From assembly GCA_021234155.1 (NCBI GenBank), contig JAJEKV010000582.1:62001-126000 (forward strand): a stretch of DNA of 64,000 nt, read 5' to 3'. The notes under the pieces are model-generated. The model was given only the letters and a program-made list of their open reading frames with translations, did no database searches and had not been told where the DNA came from. A program made the position numbers and the translations under genes. The first letter of the stretch is position 1. Every line of letters starts with the position of its first letter. Source of the stretch: Isoetes taiwanensis (Eukaryota > Streptophyta > Lycopodiopsida > Isoetales > Isoetaceae). This document shows positions 23,202 to 31,958 of this stretch, piece after piece.

Positions 23202-23639
23202 TGACAATCTCGAAAAGAGTTTTCCAATGACACGTATTCAACACGACTTCCGGTCTCACCAGACGTGTGGGCAAGAGCCGAATCGTTCTTTGCAACTACA
23301 TCGGGATGGAAACTAGAGCAAGTAACTTAGACGCAGGAAAGGGATGGAGCTCTTGTCTCAATTGAGGCTGCGCCATACTCATGCCATTAGAAGACATATT
23401 GGCCAACACTAAAGGATTGAGGTGTAAAATCAAGAGACTAAACTCGGGAGCCTAAAAAAGAGCACCCTCACAAGCCATCTTGTGTGCATCATGTACACTT
23501 ATTCCGGGAGAATCTACAGCATATTCTTTTGCCAATTCCACCATGAACTATGGTAGAAGCACCCGAAGCACGTTTTGGTAGGTCTGCGGACCGGATCTTG
23601 TCATCTCCACCAAAGAGGGGGGGCAAGTTTCAGATCTGA

Positions 23640-23940
23640 ACCTTCTTTCCCAACAGGCCAATCTCTGAAGAAGTTAAGCGCCCTTTGGATGGATGCTTAA
23701 AGAGCTTTCCAACAAGGCCAATCACTAAAATCGCCATTAGATGCAGAAGTTATGGCCAAAAGAAAACTGCAGCCAAACCCTAAGACCGCCAAAAGAGGGC
23801 CGGGGATGTCAGGCGGACTCCTTCGACCAAAACAGAGGAAACACCATACAAATCATACACCACGGAAAGCTCATTCAATAAGCTTTCCAACGAGCCCAAG
23901 AACACTGAATCGATAATCGGAATCCCGAAGTTATGAGCAA
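23640..23940. repeat. Degenerate repeats of a TTTCCAAC..GAAGTTATG motif
   Basis: Three blocks share the layout AGCTTTCCAAC(A/G)AG - CCAA - ACT - AAAATCG - GAAGTTATG: near 23645, 23704-23758 and 23881-23937, the last two being the clearest. Such blocks commonly occur in plant LTR retrotransposon leader sequences, but no coding element is attached here. Confidence 0.5.
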
Positions 23941-23992
23941 AAAGAGTAGAGCTGAACCCTAAGCCATCATGAGTGCCATATAGATTCCTTCG

Positions 23993-24424
23993 ATACTATA
24001 TATGCTACACACAACCAACAAATGCACAAACACATTTACTATAAATCCCAAAGCAAATAAGTATGGGCTACCGGTAGTGCACAAGCACCTTGTTTTGATA
24101 AACCCTTGAATTTTAACATTTGTGTATGTTTAAACTACACATCCGCAATTTTATGCAACATGGAATCAACTCATGATGCATCAACACCTTGTGCCAAAAT
24201 GAAAATCCATTTAATACTATATATGCTACACACAACTAACAAATGCACAAACACATCTACTATAAATCCCAAAGCAAATAAGTACGGGCCATTGGTAGTG
24301 CACAAACACCTTGTTTTGACAAACCCTTGAATTTTAACATTTGTGTATGTTTAAGCTACACATCTGCAATTTTATGCAACATGGAATCAACTTATGATGC
24401 ACCAACACCTTGTACGAAATGATG
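23993..24424. repeat. 221-bp tandem duplication
   Basis: Copy 1 (23993-24213) and copy 2 (24214 to about 24424) both start ATACTATATATGCTACACAC and run in parallel through AAATCCCAAAGCAAATAAGT and the same AACACCTTGT ending, with scattered substitutions. No gene is contained. It records one unequal exchange or slippage event. Confidence 0.9.
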
Positions 24425-27175
24425 ATCCTAGTACGTAAATTTGCATGACCCTAGTCCTGTGTTTTATAAAATAAGGCAGAACCTCTCCTCTTTATCAAAG
24501 GCCTTCTTGAGCTTTTTTCTTTGCCCATTCCCGCTAAAAATGTATGTGCATCAAATTACATTGTTTGCATTTGCAAGTATGCCATGAGCACATAGCAGAA
24601 TGAAGTTTTTCTTAGCCCAATGCATCTTTATTCTTGCCCAATGCGGGATGAAGTTTTTAGCCCAACGCGTCTTCCTCATTGCCATCCAAGTAAACCGGCA
24701 AAGATACCATTAATCCATGATTAATTTGGAAGCCAAATATAGGATAGTATCTTAGTATTTCACTTGTTCACCAACCATGCAGTATTTTCCATCAAAATAT
24801 ATGCAAGTTGTAGTCTAGCATACATGATTATCTATAGAAATAATCATTTGCGGATGCATTTGAACAAAAACATTAAGCACTTGCTTATGCAAAATTTAAG
24901 CTCGTAAACATATCTAGAATTGGAGAATCATGTTGTAATCAAAGCGCAAAAACATGTCATAGAACATATAAAATCATCACATAAGGTAGTGGAGGAGACT
25001 TAAATATCTCACATTCTAGAATGGTGGAAAACTTGACCGTTATGGATAAGATGGTCGGGTAGTCATTCTCCATGATGCATTGTTGCGGCGGATGCTTATT
25101 TCGATGAACCAAAAAAAAGGTAGTTGCTATTGTAATGATAGCACCGCCAATATTAAGCGAGCACTAGTATCACTCAAAAAGATATCAAAAGAAATGAAAA
25201 TGGATAAAAACCCATTAATAAGCATTGGGGTATTTAAGTGAAGCTCATAAAATACGACATGTAATAGAAAGGTTTAGCGCAGCTCTAGGATACTTATATA
25301 AGAGGTTTCTCATTTCCCCTGTTTAGATCATGACCTGCCATTTGGTTAAAATGCCATTCAATTTTATAGCATTATAGATAGGCACTACATTCTTTCCTTC
25401 ATAGGATTAAACAAAAAGGACACTTGTTTGATTTGAATGCTTCCTTTTTTATTGCGAGGAACATAGTGATCAAATGCTACGTTCCAGTTTTGAAGCCTTG
25501 CTTTCCCTATTGTTGTCCCTTTTAGCTTAACACCGCATTATCAAACAAAAAATCTACAAGGAAGGATGTCTGCAGGAAGCAATTGGGGATTTGGAAATCA
25601 TGGAACAAATAGGTATTGTAAATAAAATGGACCGGATTTTTGCTAAATGGGCCTTCGGACCATGTGTTTTCCAATCTATTATGGTCAAGAATAGGCTGGA
25701 TCAATTTAGGGACTCCATTTTGATAGTCTTTATTGTTCCTTCTGCATATATCTGGTGGAACAAGGTGAAGCATTCAACAAAGTTATATAACCAAGTGCAA
25801 TTTTTCAAGCTTAAGTTGGATGGGCCTAACTAAATTGTTTAAATTATGCCACAACTGGAACTCAAAATTGACAAGCATCGCATGTAAAGAACTGCATTTT
25901 CTTACATAAGGGACAATTAATAGCCAAGGCGATTAATTCGGGCTTGCAAATAGAGAAAGCCTTTTTCCAATTGATTTTAGTATTGAACTAAAAACATCAT
26001 CAACTAGAAATGGCTTTGAATGGTGCAACTACAGGCGTTTGTTTGCTTAGGTGCTTGAAGCCAAACACGAAAGGAAGATCTATAGAAAGTTGTAAAGTCA
26101 AAAGATGGCTTGGATCTCGAGAGAGAGGCCCAGTCCCACAAAATTTGCTATCAAGTCAGGTCCAAGTTCACTAACAACATACTAAAAACACAAAAGACAA
26201 AAAGACAAGAACACAAAATTCTAAGGGGAAGGCCATCAATGAATAGAATAGAATAGAATAGAATAGAATAGCCATGGGACCCATACAATGGTGCGGGGGC
26301 TCCTTATGGCCGGTTTAAATCCCCTGTTGCATATTCTATTAACTAAAAATTTTTTTTATGGCATGGCAAAAATTGAATGCACGGATGTGTTTGGGAGATC
26401 TAATCATGACCTTTAAAATGAGTATAATGTTGCCCATTTTTAAGGGTTTTTAATGATTTTCAACGAGCAGTGGTCCCCACAATAGCCATTAGGGGGCCAA
26501 AACAGGGGCTTCTTTGAAGCCCTATATCTCGCCAATAAAGCCTCCGCATAAGGCGATTTTTAGGGCATACGATAGCTCCATATCTGGGACATCCATTGCA
26601 CCATTTAGGTGTTTGATCCGAGCACGAGAGGGTCTTCTGCGATCCATTTTCCGATTATGTGCACCATAGATGGCGGATAATGTTCTACACCTTCGCTCCC
26701 ATGCCCTCGCCCTTTGCCCTCACCATCTATGGCCTGGTCCATGCATCGCCATCGCTAACTGCGGCTATTGTGACCTCGCAGAGGTCACTTTAAGTTTTAG
26801 TCCATTTTTCACTTCCAGTTAAATTTTTTTTAACAATACATTAACCATCATTTTGGGTGTGAAGAGAACATTTAGTTAGTGATTTCGGTTAACATAAAGT
26901 TATGACCCTTAACTACATAATACTAACTTAACTATTGGTGTGATGTTGATGGAAGTTAAAAACTCTAACTAAACCTAACTAGCGGTTCTTTGGGAATGGA
27001 CCCTCACTCTAGTATTGTCGCTATCTGCCTATTTGATACTCATGATGCTGACTTATATCTCACAACAAAGCAAGACCCATGTTGTTTAACTTGAGCAAGC
27101 TTTTAGCTCCAATAATAGCATCACTAAAGCTTCTAAGAAATTGCTTATAGAGAGAAACACATTGGGCATTCAACT
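24425..27175. other. AT-rich intergenic DNA without recognised genes
   Basis: No convincing coding similarity. The open stretch at 25591-25833 (plus, 80 codons) matches nothing I know. The start (24420-24480) resembles 28825-28885 over several dozen bases, so a dispersed repeat family is shared between the two places. A GC-richer patch lies at 26600-26780. Confidence 0.55.
26241..26270 (+). repeat. (GAATA)6 microsatellite
   Basis: Six perfect copies of GAATA. The same pentamer, in complement, recurs at 2622-2644 and in shorter runs at 29527-29556 inside the cysteine-rich gene. Confidence 0.95.
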
Positions 27176-28308
27176 TTAGCTAATGTCCACAATACGTCGC
27201 CAAAATTTCTCTTTCCTATGATTATTGTGAAGGTTGGCCGAAAGAAGGGGAGAAAATGCCTGAAATAGCAAGGGATAAATTGTACCTGACATGCTAACAA
27301 GATTGCCGATGGATCCGTAGGACACCGGGACAGGAATGTGGAAGGGGCCATAGCCGCCATAATCGAGTGAAGATCCGCATCAAGCTGCCGGATATGTACC
27401 AAATTAGCGTAAAAACTAGTCTTAGGGTGTCGGAATCGGACCCAAAGGGCCGAGGTTGCATGTTAAAAGCCCCATCCGATACGGAACTGGAGATTCTGGA
27501 GTCCAACTTGGGCCGTTGGTCGAGTGGAGACCCTAAAAGGGTCGTGGCTTTAGTCAGATCATAATTTAAGATGATATTATAAGGTTCTTTGGAGGAGGGC
27601 TTTCTTGGGGTGGTATGTTTTGGGGAGTAGCCTGCCTCTAAGTGTTTCCGGGCTTGAGATGTCAAGAGATTCTTCCGTGTATTCGGAAAGAACATTTGGG
27701 TAATTAGACTTTTCATTGGCATGTGGATTGATTGAAGGTTTCAGTAGATCTGTGTTATTCGATTGGTTGATTGTGAGGTGATTTCTTCCTGGAATGTCTA
27801 TTCTCCGTGCTAGAGAGGCAGCCAGACGATCACTCACTTGTTGCATCCATGGATTTCCTTGGAAAGTATACCGTCATTTTGTCTGTTGCTCTTCCTATCG
27901 CTCACCTGCCCTGATGGGAGACATGGTTGTTAGAGGGTAGAGGCCAAATGGAGTTGTACAATTGGATTAGTTGACATGCTTTAGAATGGGGGTTTTGCGA
28001 GATGGTGTGCCTCACGGACATGGGAAGCGATGTAGCGTGTTTTGGTTTCTAGCGTGGTTACGTGAATATGGAAATTAAATTTTGTGTCTTCTTCCTGGTG
28101 CAAATGTTGTCTATTGTTTATCACGTATTTTCTTTTGTATGCGTATGGGGCCGTTATGGGGGCGTGGCCATGTCTGGGTCCGAGGAGGTGTAAAAGTTAG
28201 CATCGTTGATCTGGCATATTCAAGGAATCATACCTTCATCTAATGGACACCAAAAAAACATTAACACATAGAGGCAACACATAGAGGCATTAGCTAATGT
28301 CCACAATA
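27176..28308 (+). mobile_element. 1.1 kb retroposon between 19-bp target-site duplications
   Basis: TTAGCTAATGTCCACAATA occurs exactly at 27176-27194 and 28290-28308. The 1,095 bp between are clearly more GC-rich than both flanks and end on the right with an A-rich segment (CCAAAAAAACA near 28250). That is the signature of target-primed reverse transcription on the plus strand. The longest plus-strand open stretch (27367-27564) is not recognisable, so this may be a 5'-truncated LINE 3' region or a non-autonomous element. Confidence 0.75.
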
Positions 28309-29050
28309 TCTTGAGTAAGTACTTCTACAATTTGGCTTCTAATAAATTGATTGCATGCTATGCATTCAACTTTAGCCCAATCTTGAACTTTAACTTTAGC
28401 TAATTTTCGGAATGGCCCGAGAATTTAGTTCAGTGAACGCCCAGGGCCAGGGCGTTATCGTCGTTAACACTCCGGTTCAAGTGGCTATGGAAGATCTGGA
28501 GGCGATGGCTATGGAAGATCTGCAGGGCAGTGTTTGGAGGCTGGATCTTGCGGCTGTCTGCTAAAACAAAGTTTTTTCTTGAAAAGTTTTGGTTCTAGCC
28601 ATCTCAGAATAGGGTTCTTTTGTTACATCATCTTAACTCCATTCGAATCTGCTGTACATGGCAAGGGAGGGGCCGATTTGCTTTGATCCAGCGTTTGCAG
28701 GCTGGAACAAGCCTTTCTTGCAGCGAATCAACTGCTTCAACATGGTCCGCAGTTACCTTTTTTCCTTCTGTCTCTTAGTAAGAATTTTTCAGACCTCTTA
28801 GTAAGAATTTTTCAGGAAATCTTGTGCCAAAAATGATGATCTTAGTGCAGAAATTTGCAGAGCCCGGTCCCAGGATTTACCACAGAGAAGAAAAGCATGC
28901 AGCATGCCGGAGTAAGCCTGGGCTCAAAAAAATTCAGATTGGGACGAACGGAGCAGAGTAGATGATCCGTGGGTTTTTGGGCGAAGCTTTCCTGATCAGG
29001 GAGGTGATGGAGGTATATTGCAGCCATAAAAATTTGTGCATGTGATGCTA
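28309..29050. other. Spacer upstream of the cysteine-rich locus
   Basis: No gene recognised. Short duplications are present: TGGCTATGGAAGATCTG occurs twice about 25 bp apart near 28480-28530, and CTCTTAGTAAGAATTTTTCAG twice (28772 and about 28796). Confidence 0.5.
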
Positions 29051-29059
29051 ACGTTAAAC

Positions 29060-29143
29060 CAACAAAGAGAGAAACATTGCATATTATTCAAGACATTGCA
29101 TATTGCATATTATTCAACAAAGAGAGAAACATTGCATATTATT
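29060..29143. repeat. 29-bp direct repeat 3' of the cysteine-rich locus
   Basis: The same 29-bp sequence, containing AGAGAGAAACATTGCATATT, occurs at 29060-29088 and 29115-29143 (period 55). In complement it supplies AATAAT-type sequences that could serve as polyadenylation signals for the minus-strand gene ending at 29203. Confidence 0.8.
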
Positions 29144-29202
29144 GGAGACATTGCTGGTTATTTATATGCCAGTACAAAGTAGTAGCAGACAGCCATTGCC
29201 AA

Positions 29203-29730
29203 TCACTCAGCATTTGGCAGAGCAATATTCAGGTTTGATGTTTTAGGGCACATCTTTGTGCAACCATATCCATTTTTCTCGCAGCAATAGTGTTCAATAC
29301 CTGTTTGGCACATGTAAATGCATCCATAGCCATTCTTGATACAACATTCATACTCAGGTCCTGATGGGCATAGCTGCTGGCAGCCATAACCGTTTTTGAC
29401 GCAACAAAAGTAATCAACTCCAGAGTCACATTCCTAGAGGCAAGTGCCCCAGCCGTTCTTGCGGCAACAGTAAGTATCTCCCACTATATTACATACATTC
29501 CAGGGCGCACAGTTAATATCAGCAAACAGAATAGAATAAACAGAATAGAATAGAGATAGAAGAAATTCCAAGGCAGCAAGAGAAAACAAAAACCCACATT
29601 TGTTGGAAGGAGAATGGTACTCCAGCACAGTGGTGAACTCGTCCTTGTCTGCATTTACATTTCTAGAGTGCGCAAATTGGACAACAGAGAGGAGGCAGAA
29701 TAACACAAGGAGCATTCCAGATGAAGCCAT
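29203..29730 (-). CDS. Secreted cysteine-rich tandem-repeat protein, interrupted by one in-frame TAG
   Basis: From ATG at 29730 the frame encodes a signal peptide (MASSGMLLVLFCLL then SVVQFAHS, about 22 residues), an acidic spacer, a hydrophobic stretch (about residues 48-72), then a cysteine domain. The domain is a 20-residue repeat C-x7-C-C-x-K-N-G-(Y/W)-G-(T)-C-x3-C: one unit before and three after a TAG at 29434-29436; the frame then runs on to TGA at 29203-29205. TAG falls in the C-x3-C loop, where another unit has CAG (Gln), so a single C-to-T change explains it. The hydrophobic stretch is encoded by a T-rich segment (29597 to about 29523) with a GT at its start but TG where AG is expected, so it may be an intron that lost its acceptor. 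Without a stop the product is about 175 residues. The spacing does not match hevein, defensin or GASA proteins I know. Function unknown; secretion is inferred from the signal peptide. Confidence 0.7.
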
Positions 29731-29765
29731 TGCTTATGATGCTTGCTACAAAGCTCAAGCTCGTC

Positions 29766-29775
29766 TTTTTTATAT
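29766..29775 (-). promoter_or_regulatory. TATA box of the cysteine-rich gene
   Basis: On the minus strand ATATAAAAAA lies about 36-45 bp upstream of the ATG at 29730, leaving room for a very short 5' leader. It supports the ATG choice and suggests the locus was a genuine transcription unit. Confidence 0.6.
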
Positions 29776-29822
29776 CTTATCATGACAGACATGTCCTCTG
29801 CAGAACATCTTATCTCATGACA

Positions 29823-29884
29823 GAGATGCCATAGACAAAACAGACAACCATAGGTTAGAAGAGATGCCATAGACAAAACAGACA
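29823..29884. repeat. 24-bp direct repeat upstream of the cysteine-rich gene
   Basis: The same 24-mer, containing ATGCCATAGACAAAACAGAC, starts at 29823 and 29861 (period 38), roughly 50-110 bp upstream of the TATA box of the minus-strand gene. It could be a duplicated upstream element or a slippage product. Confidence 0.75.
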
Positions 29885-30708
29885 GCCATAACTTGAATTA
29901 CAGCCTTCATACCAGCCTAATGGGTTTGACGTCTTAGATTTAGGCATTCTACTGTAGATTTGGAGGCAGCTATACCTTGAATTACAGCAGACGTCTCAGA
30001 TTGAATTACTGTAGATTAGTGTAGATTAGGGGCAGACGTACCTTGAATTACAGCCATACCTTGAATTGCACTATGCCAAGTGGTCTGAACAGCAAAGCTT
30101 GAGCTAAATATCTTACGTATTTAATATTTTATGGTAAAATTAGCTTCCGTAATTATCTTTACTCCTTAAGATCTCTTAGCCTAAGGCGCCACCGCCCAGC
30201 CTAAGGCGCCAGGCCCCGGCCCCTTCAGGGGCCAGCATCAAGCAACAGCAGGGCCGGAGGGGTTTAGCGTCACCGTAAGTTGGCATCATTCAGCATCAAG
30301 GCGATTTGGGAATCAGGCGGGCTAGCATCCAGCTTCAGGGAGATCGGTTAAACTGCGCCAGCACATGATGGGGTCTTCAAGTCTCGACTGCAGCGCCCAC
30401 TTCTGAGTATAGAAGGCATCTAGACATAACCTGCAGATCCAGCAAGAGCCTTCAGCCCAATTCTTTTGCCATTCTAATCCAGTTTGGTTTGGCCCCTGCC
30501 AGAATCAGGTTTGGATTGTGTGCTATTTTTATTTTGGATTGTTGGTGGGGTTTTTGCTGTTGTCAGACCCATAGTTGCCCTTGTCCACGGCAACAAACAG
30601 CCTGCCATATTGCATTAGATTGGAACCAAGCTTCCTTTATGCCCAGGAAGTTACGCGAGCTTAATCTATCTTAGCAAGTGGCACGCTCGCCTGCAAAGGT
30701 TTCACGCC

Positions 30709-31592
30709 ATGACCAGACGGGCTCGGTCTAAAAATGCTAGCACACCTGGTGGGGATCTTCTCCAGCAGTTCCTTGAAATTAGAGATAAACTTTGCCCATG
30801 TCTTTCAGCAGCAGAACATGACATGCTATCTCCTGCCTTAGAACAGACAATGTTTGCCCCTACTGTTATGATAGAAGCTAAGCAGTTCCTTCAGATATTG
30901 ATTACGCTTTCTTCCAAGACCCTGCCGAATAGCCCTATAGAGCCCCCACCCTTTCCCAGGCCGCAGTGCAGAGATAGCAGTATACAGACTGATTTACAGC
31001 TAGACAGGCCAGAATGCACAGAGACTGATCTAGGGCCGAACATGAGCACAGATGCCAGAACGGAGACAGCTCCAGCCTCATGCAAGGATACTATAATGAC
31101 TGATGTACAGGTAACTCCAGGTTCAGACACAGACGCGGCTTCTCACAAGCATGGGGAGCAGGTCCCATCATCGATAGATGATCCAGAGCAAGATAGAGGC
31201 CTCAATTTGCGCATAGCGGGGCTACCTGAAACAGATTCTTGCTCAGATCTGAACAGGCTGCAAAGTTTTTCACTGATATCATGCATATTCAGCAGCCTAG
31301 TATTGCCACAGCCCGGCGAGTTGGGGCCCAGAGACCAGACAGACCTCGTCATATAGTCGTACACTTTAGCACCTCTCAGGACAGATTATATGTGCTCCAG
31401 CACGGCAGTCATTTGAAGAGTACAAGATTCTCTGTTCAGGAGGATCTCTCCCCTGTACAGTTAACTAGGCGACGGGGGGAGCTGTGCAAAGTTCGAGAGG
31501 CTCGGATGCAGAGCAAATGGGCAGTGTATAGAGGGGGCACGGCTATCATTCGCGACCATTGGCCTGAGAACCCTTGGCTGGGATACGTGTAG
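30709..31592 (+). pseudogene. L1-type ORF1 protein, one frameshift
   Basis: ORF1 proteins are RNA-binding chaperones of L1 LINEs. The first frame (30709 to about 31260) starts MTRRARSKN and passes a helical, then acidic threonine-rich region to NLRIAGLPETDSCSDLNR, the entry of the L1 RNA-recognition domain. The match continues in another frame: AAKFFTDIMHIQQPSIATAR, RPRHIVVHFSTSQDRLYVLQ, FSVQEDLSPVQLTRRR, and a C-terminal domain ending AIIRDHWPENPWLGYV with TAG at 31590-31592. One frameshift near 31255-31265 joins them; otherwise the sequence is open over almost 300 codons, far better preserved than anything nearby. No CCHC knuckle is seen. Confidence 0.75.
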
Positions 31593-31762
31593 TGCCTTAT
31601 TAGTTAGTTAGTTCTTTTTGTTATTTCTTTCATGTTTTGTTATGGGGCTTTGTCTCCATGTTGTGCTTTGTTTAGGCTTATGCCTTTTTGTTTGGAGGGG
31701 CTCACACCCTCTTTTTTTGTTTGGGTCTCATAACCCGATAGGGTTCTCGTGGACGATAAAAC

Positions 31763-31792
31763 TTATCTTTATCTTTATCTTTATCTTATCTT
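31763..31792 (+). repeat. (TTATCT)n tail of the half-LINE
   Basis: Several near-perfect units of TTATCT/TTTATC close the element in place of a poly(A) tail. Several LINE clades end in such simple repeats. Confidence 0.75.
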
Positions 31793-31958
31793 GTTCCATG
31801 GTATTCAACCGGCAATAATAATGCGATAAAGAAAATTATCTCATGCAATTTGCATAACACCGAATGCTAATTATTTGCCATATATAGATGTTAATTATTT
31901 GCCATATATAGATGTTTTCATCCTTCATACTTTGGACAAAGTGAAAAGTAAGTATTTT

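Larger units (their letters stand above)
30171..31800 (+). mobile_element. ORF1-only (half-LINE) L1-type element
   Basis: The boundaries come from the empty site in copy B of the tandem duplication (ACTCCTTAAG joined to GTATTCAACC at 36413-36432). The insert has a GC-rich 5' region of about 540 bp, one L1-type ORF1 (30709-31592), then only about 200 bp of T-rich 3' sequence ending in a (TTATCT)n tail (31763-31792). No endonuclease or reverse transcriptase is present. It resembles in layout the mammalian HAL1 'half-L1' elements, so it would need ORF2 protein from another LINE. No target duplication is visible. Confidence 0.7.

Noticed and set aside
22584-23207. 207-codon minus-strand open frame, one of the longest in the window
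   Set aside because: It runs across the palindrome array, has no recognisable domain, and is rich in W, R and P as expected of a chance frame in GC-rich repeat DNA.
27294-27722. 142-codon minus-strand frame in the 1.1 kb insertion
   Set aside because: No domain similarity and opposite to the strand implied by the A-rich end; may be chance openness in GC-rich DNA.
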